From a bacterium (GTDB taxonomy: Bacteria; Electryoneota; Electryoneia; Electryoneales; Electryoneaceae): a DNA stretch of 55,842 nucleotides. The first letter of the stretch is position 1. Every line of letters starts with the position of its first letter. Both the position numbers and the translations under genes were made by a program. Below the pieces are notes generated by a model, which was not told where the DNA came from, made no database searches, and worked only from the letters and a program-made list of their open reading frames with translations. Shown in pieces: positions 36,141 through 45,743 of the stretch. The stretch spans positions 1 through 55,842 of the forward strand of contig JAIOHU010000160.1 of NCBI GenBank assembly GCA_019912845.1, given 5' to 3'.

Positions 36141-36677
36141 CTACTTCTCCGGAGTATCCAATTTTTTCAACGCGCGTAGAATGCCTAGAGCACTGCCACC
36201 AGTAGCAAGAGAAAGGATATTCTTTAAGCGATCCTCATCCGCCTCGAACTTTTTCTTCATTCTGACGGTATACGCATCCTTCAAAATCTCTATCAGATCA
36301 TCCAGCTCATAAGGTTTAGGCAAGTAACCGAACGCTCCAAGTTTTGTACACTCCACTGCACTTTCCAATGATCCATGTCCTGTCAGGATCACGACTTCGA
36401 CGAAGCGGTGCTCGGACTTGAGGATTTCAAGCACCTGCTTCCCATTCATTCCTGGCATTTTCAGGTCGAGCAGGGCGAGTTCAAACTTTTGTTTTCGTGC
36501 GATTTCGATTGCTGTTTGACCGTTGTCAGCAGTAACCACATCGAATCCACGCATCTTCAACCGTCTCGCAATAGCATTTAAGAAGTCTGTCTCATCATCG
36601 ACTATCAGAAGTCGAATGGGCTTTCCGTCTAATTTTTCGGTACCCGCTTCAGACTCATTATCATTGCGTTTGCTCAT
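36141..36677 (-). CDS. Response regulator receiver protein (stand-alone)
   Basis: A 178-aa protein with a CheY-like receiver at about 21-140: LLIVDDE acidic pocket, LLDLKMPGMNG with phospho-acceptor Asp71, VVILTGHGS (Thr switch) and YLPKPY with the conserved Lys. It has an extra charged N-terminus of 20 residues and a 40-residue C-terminal tail without a DNA-binding or enzymatic domain. It would act by protein contact or as a phosphate sink. It lies 80 bases downstream of the receiver-transporter fusion gene and is likely the last gene of that operon, controlled by the same histidine kinase. Confidence 0.93.
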   Translation of the reverse strand: MSKRNDNESEAGTEKLDGKPIRLLIVDDETDFLNAIARRLKMRGFDVVTADNGQTAIEIARKQKFELALLDLKMPGMNGKQVLEILKSEHRFVEVVILTGHGSLESAVECTKLGAFGYLPKPYELDDLIEILKDAYTVRMKKKFEADEDRLKNILSLATGGSALGILRALKKLDTPEK

Positions 36678-36757
36678 GGCTATCTCCTTTCATACACATC
36701 CTGGGACTGATGAATACTCCCACAGGACGCATGAGTTATCTCCGTAATAATTCTGGT

Positions 36758-38815
36758 TCAGCCTATAGCTGGAAAACCTATCCATTTCCAGTATCCTAAA
36801 AACGCCCATCCCCACAGCACGACAAAAGATATTAGCAAAATCGCAGCCCCATGCTTCATGAAGTCGCCTAAGGTGACAAGCTGTTCTCCAGTTGTCGGGT
36901 CCTTTGCTAATGCAAATGCGAGTGCGTTGGATGGTGTACCGATAACCAGCATATGGGCGAAAGAGGACGCATATGCGGTAGCAAACCCAACCATCCATGG
37001 ATGGATTCCGGCGATGGTCGCCATTGGCACAGTGATGGGGCCAATAGCCGCAACGGTTGCTCCATCGCTCATAAAGTTAGTAACGGTTCCAGTGAATAAA
37101 CTAGTAGCAATCACCAGACCAGTTCCTTGTTTCATAAACTCGGGCAGGATGGCAATGAAACCGTCCGCCATAAATAGTGCACCCCCGGTGACCGCCAGAC
37201 CTTTTCCGATGGCACTGGCGGAGGCATAAAGAAACACAACCTCCCAGTGGATGCTTGTAATATCCCGCCAACTTAACACCCGTAACAGGTTTAGCACCAC
37301 CAGGCCGAGGATCACGGGTCCGCCCATCCCAAGTTTCTCAGACATGCTTATCCAGAGCACGATCACGCCAATCAGGACTGCCAGGGTGACGTACTCCTCA
37401 CGAGTCATGGGACCTATTTTCTCAGATGCCCGCTTAACGATTCTGGTTACGTTGAGAGATTTAACCTGTACCTTGGGACGAAGCACGATCAAGAAGTAGA
37501 GCCCAACGAAGAAGCTCATGACAGGCACCAGCGGCAATCCGTAAGTAACCCATTCACCGAAGCTGGGGGCGATGCCATAGTCTGCCAGAATACCGACCAT
37601 GATGGCATTTCTCCCCCCGGCAGCCGGTGATCCAGGTCCGCCGGAATTAGCTGCGTAACAGAGTGCGAGTGCGAGCAATACCATCAATGAACGATCCTGT
37701 TTTATGTTCATCGTTCGCATCGTATTTGCGTAAACCATCACAAATAATGGCATGGTGAAAGCGACCAGAGCGTGCTCACTGACAAACGAACATGTCACTG
37801 AGAGCAGAGGGAGAAAAACTAACAACAGGAGTGTTAAATTCTTCGCTGGTGCCAGCAGGAAGAGTCCGATGCGACGGTCCAGCCCTGTCTTGGTAATCGC
37901 CTTCGAAAGAGCAAGCACACCAAAAATGAAGACCACGGCGTCCTTCGCAAAGGCTTGTGCTATGCGGTCAGGGGGCAGGATATCGAACAAGTACATTATT
38001 ACGCCAACAATCAACGCTGTCACCCCAACCGGTGCAGCTCCGGACGCCCAAAAGAGTGCAGCCAAAATAATCAGTGCGAGCATCACCAATGCCCGCCTCC
38101 CAGTCTGGGAAGGTGAAAGAGGTATTTTTGAACGAGAACCATCCTCAGTGCTGACAGTTCTCATCATATCGTTTTTTTCACTGTAATATGTCGAGACCGA
38201 GGTGCCTTCTTTCATCTTTCTGTAATCAGCATAGCCCTGAATTATGCTGTCCTCACCGCCAGTTGACACCGCAGCTTTTGGAGTACTGACCAAAGCAATC
38301 AATCGCTGTGGTACCGGCATTAATGCAAACAGGCAGAACAACGCAATCCCAGCCAGGATAAACAGGGGGCGCGAGTTGTGCGAGCCTATCATCCATGCCC
38401 AAACTGATCCCTTCTCAACTACCGGAATTTCATAACGCTGGGCAGCATAACTTTTTTCTTCGCGTGCCTCTTCGAGCACCTTAATCAGTTCCTCGAGTTC
38501 TGCAGGCTTGCTCAGGAAACTGAAGGCGTCCAGTCTGCCAGCTTCTTTAGCAGCATGGAGGTCACCATGCCCGGTAAGCATCACTACTTGAATTTCCGGT
38601 CGAAACTCTTTGATTTCCTTCAGCGTTTGTTCGCCACTCATCCCGGGCATTTTGCGATCAAGTACAACAACATCAATATCTTTGTCCGTGCGTACCAGCT
38701 TAATTGCGTCCTCACCACCAGGTACATCCAGGGTGTCATATCCTCGCAATCGTAGCCGCTCCGCCAGGCTTTGCCGGAATCGATCCTCGTCATCCACAAG
38801 CAGGATTTTCGGCAT
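36758..38815 (-). CDS. Receiver domain fused to an SLC13/DASS-type membrane transporter
   Basis: A 685-aa fusion. Residues 1-125 are a full receiver: ILLVDDEDR, VVVLDRKMPGMSG with phospho-acceptor Asp53, VVMLTGHGD and SFLSKPAEL with the conserved Lys. A linker containing one TM helix (about 150-170) leads to a transporter of the divalent anion:sodium symporter (SLC13/DASS) or arsenite-permease-like fold, with about 11 helices. The two re-entrant motifs of this fold appear as NSGGPGSPAAGGRNAIMVG and TGTVTNFMSDGATVAAIGP. It is placed one base after a CBS-pair gene and downstream of a histidine kinase. Phosphorylation of Asp53 would directly gate or tune transport. The substrate (sulfate, dicarboxylate or other anion) is unknown. 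Confidence 0.88.
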   Translation of the reverse strand: MPKILLVDDEDRFRQSLAERLRLRGYDTLDVPGGEDAIKLVRTDKDIDVVVLDRKMPGMSGEQTLKEIKEFRPEIQVVMLTGHGDLHAAKEAGRLDAFSFLSKPAELEELIKVLEEAREEKSYAAQRYEIPVVEKGSVWAWMIGSHNSRPLFILAGIALFCLFALMPVPQRLIALVSTPKAAVSTGGEDSIIQGYADYRKMKEGTSVSTYYSEKNDMMRTVSTEDGSRSKIPLSPSQTGRRALVMLALIILAALFWASGAAPVGVTALIVGVIMYLFDILPPDRIAQAFAKDAVVFIFGVLALSKAITKTGLDRRIGLFLLAPAKNLTLLLLVFLPLLSVTCSFVSEHALVAFTMPLFVMVYANTMRTMNIKQDRSLMVLLALALCYAANSGGPGSPAAGGRNAIMVGILADYGIAPSFGEWVTYGLPLVPVMSFFVGLYFLIVLRPKVQVKSLNVTRIVKRASEKIGPMTREEYVTLAVLIGVIVLWISMSEKLGMGGPVILGLVVLNLLRVLSWRDITSIHWEVVFLYASASAIGKGLAVTGGALFMADGFIAILPEFMKQGTGLVIATSLFTGTVTNFMSDGATVAAIGPITVPMATIAGIHPWMVGFATAYASSFAHMLVIGTPSNALAFALAKDPTTGEQLVTLGDFMKHGAAILLISFVVLWGWAFLGYWKWIGFPAIG

Positions 38816-38816
38816 G

Positions 38817-39383
38817 TCAGCTCCCCCCCTCTTCGGCGCATCGTTTCATGATGGATGCTACCTCATCAAATAACTCTACAAGTCGAAGCAGTCCGACAGC
38901 TCGGTCGTTTCGAATAACCAGCAACGACAGGGTCTGCCAACGGTCGAAAGCATCAAGCGCATCGAGCAGGCTGGCGTTCACATCTATGCGTTCACTCACT
39001 GGATGCATAGCTTGGCGTACATGAATGGTTCGGGCCTGACTGCATAGATCGCAGACATCCTGACTTACCAGACGATATGCTCGTTCTGATGCCTGCATCA
39101 TCTCTTCATGTACCCCTGCACGGTCTAGTTGAGAATTTGCGGCAAATTGCTCTCTAGTAGTACGCACTGCTCGCAAAAAAGCTAAGTGTCCTATTTTACC
39201 TATAATTCGACCGTTGTGACCGCGTACCAGGACAGCCCGATGCTGGTGATTACTGTCTCCACTTAACTGTTGTGTGCGCTCAAGAGCATGCAATGCATCC
39301 AGAAGAGTAGCGTCTTCCAATACGACAGCATACTGTTCTATAGGAACCATCAAGTCGCGAACAGTTTTTTCCTGTAATTTCAT
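38817..39383 (-). CDS. CBS-domain pair protein
   Basis: A 188-aa protein made of two CBS domains that usually bind adenine nucleotides. CBS1 covers about 5-75 (VRDLMVPIEQYAVVLEDATL, RAVLVRGHNGRIIGKIGHLA). A helical insert of about 45 residues with two Cys (VCDLCSQA) follows. CBS2 covers about 118-178 (VRQAMHPVSERIDVNASLLDALDAF, LLVIRNDRAVGLLRLVELF). It overlaps the histidine kinase gene by four bases and is one base from the receiver-transporter fusion, so it is part of the same regulatory unit and may report energy state to the kinase or transporter. That role is an inference. Confidence 0.88.
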   Translation of the reverse strand: MKLQEKTVRDLMVPIEQYAVVLEDATLLDALHALERTQQLSGDSNHQHRAVLVRGHNGRIIGKIGHLAFLRAVRTTREQFAANSQLDRAGVHEEMMQASERAYRLVSQDVCDLCSQARTIHVRQAMHPVSERIDVNASLLDALDAFDRWQTLSLLVIRNDRAVGLLRLVELFDEVASIMKRCAEEGGS

Positions 39384-41122
39384 GATGTTTTCCCCCCATG
39401 ACTTCGTTCAGGCTTCGATGAAACCAGCTCAAGTGGAAGTTCAATCGTGAACATACTCCCACGTCCTAACTCACTATCAACGCTAATTTGTCCTCGGAGT
39501 CCCTTAATAATTCCATAACTGACCGATAGACCGAGACCTGTTCCTTTTCCTACTTCTTTGGTTGTAAAGAACGGCAGAAACGCTTTATCAACCTGCTCAC
39601 GTGTCATTCCAACTCCGGTATCACTAATCGAAATAATGACTCTTGAGTGGATACTGCTTGTGTGCACAGTAAGCGTTCCTTCGTTTTCCATCGCATCTAT
39701 CGCGTTCTTCACAATGTTCAGAAAGACTTGTTCAAGTTGATGTCGGTCAGTTGTGATCTCTGGCAGATGAGGGCTATAGTCCCTAACCACACGGATGTTG
39801 GACAATTCCAGCTCACGTCCAAGCATACCATCCAACACACCGTCGAGAATCTTACAGACATCATGTTGTGCAAGGATTACTTTTTCCTGACGGACGAATC
39901 CCAGCAGTTTTCGAGTAATGTCCCTGGCGCGAAAGGTGGCGTCATGAATGATATCGAGGTGGTTTCTGAGTTCCTCGTCTGAAAGAGCATTACCAAAACT
40001 GGGGTCCATGAGATCCCTGACCAACCCTGTTTCCTCAGCAATAATCGCAAGAGGATTGTTGATCTCGTGGGCGATACCTGCAGCCAATTCTCCAACGGTT
40101 GCTAACTTTGCAGCCTGAACGAGTTGACCGGAAAGATCCGCTTCCTGCTTGTCTGTTTTTCGTTTATGTCTTACCACTTGCCTTGCACGGTGGACGATTA
40201 ATAGTAGTTCAATTAACAGTATGCCACCGATAATGATGATAACAGTCGCATAACCTCCACTGATCAAGGCTGCCGCTGCGGAGGGATCCTCACCTTCCAC
40301 AAGAAGCACCCAGGACGTTGTCTTCAACCAGGTCCAAGCGTAAAAAACATCGCTACCATTGCGTTTTGTGATATCCGAGCCGATCGAAGGATGTCGTGGA
40401 GGTTTCAGGGGTGATGGAGTGGAGACCTTGATCTCTTTTCCAGAGATCACCTGCACCATCCCATCTTCGCTGAGTAATGCAGTGGAAATACGTTCTGGAT
40501 GCTGAAGTGTAGCGACGTATTCTTCGATTCTTTCCGGAGATAGCACAGCGCGTAATACTACGTAGCGATCATCAATTACACGGTTGACAGCAATGGTGAA
40601 GTGCGGTTGTTCTCGAAAGCCCATGTACGTGTCGGTGATTATCCGTTGTTTTGCTGAACCGCGAAGGGCGAGAAACCATGCCTCCAAACCATAATTACGC
40701 GATTCCAGATCGGGATGGGGACCGGCGTAGGCGATTAGATCACCAGCAGCGTTGAACCAGCCTAAATCGACGAAAGTGTCACTGGTTTTACGCAAGTTGT
40801 CGAGGTGTCGTTGTAGCTCAATATTGGTAGGAGGAACATTGAGTCGAGGGTCGTCAATCACATTTTCCAGATTGATGATACGTTCGCGCAAAAATAAATC
40901 AAGAGTATAAGCCTGATGTTCTGCGATTGACTGAAGATGTGCAAGCCGCGTATCACGGATCAGATGGCGATGTTGAATATGAAAAAACGCAGCCAGCAGC
41001 ACCACAGGGAGGAAATAAATGAGCAATAGACGCAGTAGTGTGGTCAAAAGCAAGTTGCGATAGTGACCATCGCCACCATCGGTAGTATTACCAGAATTTG
41101 ATCCAGCATTAGTCATAGCCAT
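39380..41122 (-). CDS. Sensor histidine kinase with extracytoplasmic Cache-like domain
   Basis: Membrane kinase (580 aa). TM1 lies at about 26-48 and TM2 at about 289-311, with a ~240-residue extracytoplasmic sensor between them. That sensor has the Cache-like strand pattern (FVDLGWFNAAGDLIAYAGP, TDTYMGFREQPHFTIAVNR). The cytoplasmic part has the dimerisation/phosphoacceptor motif GELAAGIAHEINNPLAI with His352, followed by an ATPase domain: LEQVFLNIVKNAIDAM (N box), SDTGVGM (G1), and GKGTGLGLSVSYGI (G2). It is the first gene of the four-gene operon with the CBS protein, the receiver-transporter fusion and a receiver, and is divergent from ppc. It should phosphorylate both receivers. Confidence 0.94.
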   Translation of the reverse strand: MAMTNAGSNSGNTTDGGDGHYRNLLLTTLLRLLLIYFLPVVLLAAFFHIQHRHLIRDTRLAHLQSIAEHQAYTLDLFLRERIINLENVIDDPRLNVPPTNIELQRHLDNLRKTSDTFVDLGWFNAAGDLIAYAGPHPDLESRNYGLEAWFLALRGSAKQRIITDTYMGFREQPHFTIAVNRVIDDRYVVLRAVLSPERIEEYVATLQHPERISTALLSEDGMVQVISGKEIKVSTPSPLKPPRHPSIGSDITKRNGSDVFYAWTWLKTTSWVLLVEGEDPSAAAALISGGYATVIIIIGGILLIELLLIVHRARQVVRHKRKTDKQEADLSGQLVQAAKLATVGELAAGIAHEINNPLAIIAEETGLVRDLMDPSFGNALSDEELRNHLDIIHDATFRARDITRKLLGFVRQEKVILAQHDVCKILDGVLDGMLGRELELSNIRVVRDYSPHLPEITTDRHQLEQVFLNIVKNAIDAMENEGTLTVHTSSIHSRVIISISDTGVGMTREQVDKAFLPFFTTKEVGKGTGLGLSVSYGIIKGLRGQISVDSELGRGSMFTIELPLELVSSKPERSHGGKTS

Positions 41123-41700
41123 CCCCCACTACATAAAGCGTTTTTCAACCTACGACAGCTCGGGAAAAATCATCCGCAATATCACTGTTGGATTTGAGTT
41201 TTGGATAATTATTCCCCTTAACATAAATATACTCACGATATTGTTAAAAATAGTGCAAGCCAGGTTTTTCTCTCGAGATCAATTTGGATTGAAATAATGT
41301 CACCGGACTTCAACTACAAGCTCGCCACAGTACGATCACAAAACCAAAATAAAGAACTTCTATCATGAAAATTTTCAGTTGATATCAGGTTACTTAACGA
41401 AGGTGAGGATAAGCCGAAACGCTTTAATTGCCCCAACTGATACTCCCCTCTTTCAGCATGCTTGAAGTAATAAAGAATGGTAATCATTTTGTATCAGGCT
41501 ACAGATGAGTGATACAATTGAAAAGATTACTTTCAACAAAATCGATCAGGACATACTCTTCTTTATTTCACATCGGCTCCAGGGATAAAACACTCATTTG
41601 CCCTTTCTTAACTTCAGGTTCCACTCCTAAGTTCATATACTTACGTGATATATGATTGAACGCAAAATCTAAATGCTGTTGAAGATTGTAACGAGGTCGA
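41123..41700. other. Divergent intergenic region between the kinase operon and ppc
   Basis: No gene. Two small inverted repeats lie within 50 bases of each other: GTATCA/TGATAC at 41491-41515 and TTGAAA/TTTCAA at 41518-41536. Either could be an operator for ppc, whose start is 165 bases further on. No clear promoter hexamers were identified. Confidence 0.4.
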
Positions 41701-44316
41701 ATGATGAGCAATTCAATATCTCAAGCCTATACGGAGTTGGTAGAATTACGTTACCAGCTCTATAACAGTTTGTTTATGACATTAACGCTTGACGCTGTGC
41801 AGCAGACCAGCATCTGGCTTCCATTGCTGCAGGAGGCGTGTGAGTCGGGGTTGGATCATCAGCACAATCCAAAGGATATCATCAATCGTCTATTCGACCG
41901 CAATCTTCCTGAATTGAATGAACGCGAACGGATCGATTTTCTCTATAAGGTGATTCAGTATGTTGAACGGCAGGTTGTTCTTGTAGATGCCCTCGAAGAC
42001 TCCGCATACAACGAAATTCACCGTGTTCGTGGGCCGGCATCCTGGTCACAAATGATTGAGAAAGTGCGGAACGATGATGATCGCCGAAAACTTGAAGAGA
42101 GTTTGAAGGAACTCACTTTACGTGTCGTGCTTACTGCCCACCCAACTCAATTTTACCCGGGCACAGTACTGGCAATTATTACTGATCTCGCCACTGCAAT
42201 CGAAGGGAACCGAACAGCGGAAATCCGTGATCTGCTGGATCAACTGGGGCGTACGCCTTTTTTCCGTAAAAAGAAACCGACACCCTACGATGAAGCGATG
42301 CTGCTGATGAACTACCTGGAACGTGTGTTTTATTCCTCAGTTGGCAATTTGCTCGATGAAATCGCCACAACCTATCCCGATTATTCACTTGCCAGTAAAC
42401 GCTCTCTGATACAGATCGGATTCTGGCCCGGTGGGGATCGTGATGGCAACCCCAATGTCACAGTCGATATTACCCGAAGAGTTGCCGCTCAATTAAAGAC
42501 CTCGATCCTGCGCTGTTATCATAATGATTTGAAACTTCTCTGCCGCCGTCTCAGTTTCGCTGGAGTATACGAACCCCTTGTACATCTTCGTGATCGTGTA
42601 GAACAGGAGTTGCTTTCACCCAATTCCAATGAGCCCGAATGGCTGGATGAACTTTATGAACAACTGGGTAAAGTAGAACAACGAATCTCACGTCACCATC
42701 ACGGATTGTTCCTCAACAAGCTGAGATCATTTCGACGGAAAGTGCAAGCCTTTGGCTTCCATTTCGCTATCCTCGACCTGCGTCAAGACAGCCGTGTACT
42801 GCGACGTACTCTGGATGCGATCCTCGCAACCCATCCCGGTTTACTGCCCGATGATTTTAACTCTCTGGATGAGCAGGCAAAGTTGGAACTGCTGCTTACG
42901 ATCCGTGGAGAGGTTGATCCGACGAAAATTGAGGATACTGTTTTACGAGATACTGCTGAATCGATGTGCGTGATACGGGATATTCAGCGTACAAATGGTG
43001 AAGCAGGAGCACACCGTTATATCATCAGCAATTGTCGCGGACCTCTTGATGTCGCCAACCTGATTGCACTTTTTCGTCTTTGTGGATGGCAGGATAAGGA
43101 GTTAACAGTTGATATCGTCCCGCTATTCGAAACCATTGATGACCTCCGCGATGCCAGCGAATCCATGAGAACACTTTATGCACTTGATACCTATCAGGCT
43201 CATCTGAGAAATCGCAACACTGAGCAGACAGTGATGCTTGGTTTCTCCGACGGAACAAAAGATGGTGGTTATCTCATGGCAAACTGGGGAATCTACCGCG
43301 CCAAGGAGGAGATTACCTCGGTATCACGGGAGATGGGTGTCACTGTTCACTTTTTTGATGGACGAGGTGGTCCGCCTGCTCGAGGCGGTGGGAACAGCCA
43401 TCTGTTCTATTCTGCCTTGGGAAAGTCTGTTGAAAATCGTCACGTGCAATTGACCTTACAGGGACAAACCATCAGCTCCCATTATGGTATTGTCGCTGCT
43501 GCGAAGCACAATCTGGAACTCGTACTCACTGGTGCGTTGAAAAGTCGCCTGCTGGATTCTGAGAAAGCGAATTTGAACGAATCACAGCGTCAGTTGATTG
43601 ATGAAATGGCGAGAATCAGTTACGAGGCATACCATGAGTTCAAACAGCACCCGCTATTTATCCCCTATCTGCTGGAACGAAGCACACTTCGCTATTATGG
43701 CATGACAAACATTGCAAGCCGACCCTCCAAACGTGGTGGGGATGAGGAGGAATTTCGATTTGAGGATTTACGTGCCATCCCATTTGTAGGTGCCTGGAGT
43801 CAGCTCAAGCAGAATGTCCCTGGTTTTTATGGACTTGGTACCGCACTGAATCACATGAAAGAAAGGGGCGAGTTGAATCGTGTCATCGAACTCTATGAGA
43901 ACTCAACCCTGTTCAAAACATTCATTGCCAACAGTATGCAGAGCATGAGCAAAACCAATTTCAGCATCACCCGACACATGGAGAAGGACGAAAAATTTGG
44001 TGCGTTCTGGCGTCTGATCCACGATGAATTCATGTTGACAAAGGAAATGGTTCTTCAGGTCTCACGTCAGGCTGAGCTTCTCGAAGACAACCCACGCAGC
44101 CGTCAAAGCATCGCCCTTCGTGAGAATATCGTGTTGCCATTGCTGACAATCCAGCAGTACGCTTTGCTTCGTATCAAGGAGGAAAGTGAACGATCCGACA
44201 AAATCTCCGATGATCCCATGAAAGCTGAAGCATCTAGTAAGCTAATCGCTCTCTATGAGAAGATGGTGGTGCGATCTCTGTTCGGTAATATTAACGCGAC
44301 ACGTAACGCTGTTTAG
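41701..44316 (+). CDS. ppc: Phosphoenolpyruvate carboxylase
   Basis: Anaplerotic enzyme (871 aa) that makes oxaloacetate from PEP and bicarbonate. The catalytic His is in VLTAHPTQ (His147), GFWPGGDRDGNPNVT binds PEP and metal, LGFSDGTKDGGYLMANW is the second conserved motif, and FFDGRGGPPARGGG is the mobile loop. Two positions differ from the proteobacterial/plant form (TAHPTE and FHGRGG), in a way I know from Bacteroidota-type PEPC. The plant-type C-terminal QNTG is absent; the end here is NATRNAV. Two consecutive ATG codons are possible starts. It is monocistronic. Confidence 0.95.
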   Translation: MMSNSISQAYTELVELRYQLYNSLFMTLTLDAVQQTSIWLPLLQEACESGLDHQHNPKDIINRLFDRNLPELNERERIDFLYKVIQYVERQVVLVDALEDSAYNEIHRVRGPASWSQMIEKVRNDDDRRKLEESLKELTLRVVLTAHPTQFYPGTVLAIITDLATAIEGNRTAEIRDLLDQLGRTPFFRKKKPTPYDEAMLLMNYLERVFYSSVGNLLDEIATTYPDYSLASKRSLIQIGFWPGGDRDGNPNVTVDITRRVAAQLKTSILRCYHNDLKLLCRRLSFAGVYEPLVHLRDRVEQELLSPNSNEPEWLDELYEQLGKVEQRISRHHHGLFLNKLRSFRRKVQAFGFHFAILDLRQDSRVLRRTLDAILATHPGLLPDDFNSLDEQAKLELLLTIRGEVDPTKIEDTVLRDTAESMCVIRDIQRTNGEAGAHRYIISNCRGPLDVANLIALFRLCGWQDKELTVDIVPLFETIDDLRDASESMRTLYALDTYQAHLRNRNTEQTVMLGFSDGTKDGGYLMANWGIYRAKEEITSVSREMGVTVHFFDGRGGPPARGGGNSHLFYSALGKSVENRHVQLTLQGQTISSHYGIVAAAKHNLELVLTGALKSRLLDSEKANLNESQRQLIDEMARISYEAYHEFKQHPLFIPYLLERSTLRYYGMTNIASRPSKRGGDEEEFRFEDLRAIPFVGAWSQLKQNVPGFYGLGTALNHMKERGELNRVIELYENSTLFKTFIANSMQSMSKTNFSITRHMEKDEKFGAFWRLIHDEFMLTKEMVLQVSRQAELLEDNPRSRQSIALRENIVLPLLTIQQYALLRIKEESERSDKISDDPMKAEASSKLIALYEKMVVRSLFGNINATRNAV

Positions 44317-44490
44317 AATGAGGAGACAGCGAGTGTGGCGTGGGATTTTGATTACGGGGGTATAGTAGTATGACACTTCAGCATCTATATTGTTTGTAAT
44401 TGTTGGATAATTCGACACTCTGAGCGAAGCGATCTTGAAGCGGATCGCGCCTCAAGTAAGCGGTTAAGAGAATAAAAGACGAGATAGTTA

Positions 44491-44648
44491 TAATCACCCA
44501 CGGGCGGGACGCCCGTCCTACATTATGCCGGATACTATTTTGGATTGGGTTAAAAGCAGCTTTTGTAGCATCACCTCTAGGTTTTTGTAGCATGACCGTC
44601 TCGGTCATGAATATCTTCGATCAAGATGGCGGTTATCATGCCAGCATG
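44491..44648 (+). repeat. GGGCGGGACGCCCGTCC repeat, copy 1
   Basis: Begins with a palindromic CGGGCGGGACGCCCG and contains TCCGGATACT-like spacer sequence (here CCGGATACTATTTTGGATTG) and a perfect hairpin CATGACCG-TCT-CGGTCATG at 44591-44609. Compared with copy 2 it has an extra ~22 bases around a duplicated TTTTGTAGCAT. Confidence 0.8.
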
Positions 44649-44699
44649 GTATAAGCTAACCTTCTGAAAGCGGTAATGTGAATCATAGCGGGATGGTTT

Positions 44700-44848
44700 T
44701 AATCATCCACGGGCGGGACGCCCGTCCTACATAATTCCGGATACTATTTTGGATTGGGTTAATAGCAGCTTTTGTAGCATGACCGTCTCGGTCATGAATA
44801 TCTTCGATTAAGATTGCGGTTATCAGCGGCTTCACCCATGCCAGCATG
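44700..44848 (+). repeat. GGGCGGGACGCCCGTCC repeat, copy 2
   Basis: Direct copy of 44491-44648 about 207 bases downstream, with the same two hairpins (second one at 44778-44796). Most of the shared ~130 bases are identical by eye. Both arms end near a CATGCCAGCATG-type inverted sequence. Confidence 0.8.
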
Positions 44849-45743
44849 AGGTTAACTGGAGTCCAGAAAGATATTGATTTTATCGATGTTAAGAGTTTAG
44901 TATTTACACAATGATCTAGAAACATCTGATTTTTTCATTCTCAGAAAGCCTGGAATGCGGGATTCTGAGAACCCAACCGCAGGTTGAGAATCCAGGAGGT
45001 AACATCAAGAACAGACCAGTTGTGAGTAGCACTTGTTGTGGTTCGAATAATCCGAGATGACTTCACAAGTAAACATCCACACTCAAATTTTCAAATATTT
45101 CTGAAAATCAATTGAATTTGTCATTTCATTAACGATATATTCTATAGCAGTTTGGAAATTTGGTCGTGCATCTGATAGCGCATATAACTTGTTCTCAGAT
45201 GTTTGGGGGGATCAAACCTCTATCTCTGCTATGAAAGGGTGGCTGACACGCCCCCTTTCAATCCCCCTCATGGTACAAATGGTATTCCCGATAGGAAGCT
45301 CAATAGATATATCATGAATCCTGAAACAAGCCAAAAGTGGCTCGGTGCTGGCAATTTTGAGCTGCTAAAGGTTAATCTCTGAAAAAACATGATACGCGCA
45401 GCAAGCTATTGGCAGCCGGTCTTAGTTAATCATCATGAGATGAAAGTATCCTTCTCAAAGCTTGAAGCCAATAACAACGATGTAGGAGCAAAAAAGATGA
45501 GTCAGACAGTTGTTTAGTCAGATCGCTTTGCAAGCTTTTATGCTCCCATTATTTAGCAAGAGTTGATATGTTGTCTATGTCTCGGGGCACATTGACAAAT
45601 TGTACTTTTACTCGCTATATTGAAATAATTCCAGATGTTTCGAAATTGATTATTGGTTTGAGATCAACTTGGTAGGTCGCCACAACATACTATCGTATTC
45701 TAGGTGTTATCTGCTAAGCATTTAAAGGTTGGAGGGACCAATT

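Larger units (their letters stand above)
44317..45743. other. 1.4-kb gene-free region with structured repeats
   Basis: No gene was recognised. Besides the two copies described separately (44491-44848), bases about 44960-45005 read CCCAACCGCAGGTTGAGAAT followed by CCAGGAGGTAAC, similar to 4655-4680 (inverted) and 16140-16160. The remainder (45010-45743) shows nothing specific except the ribosome site GGAGGG before the next gene. Confidence 0.5.
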
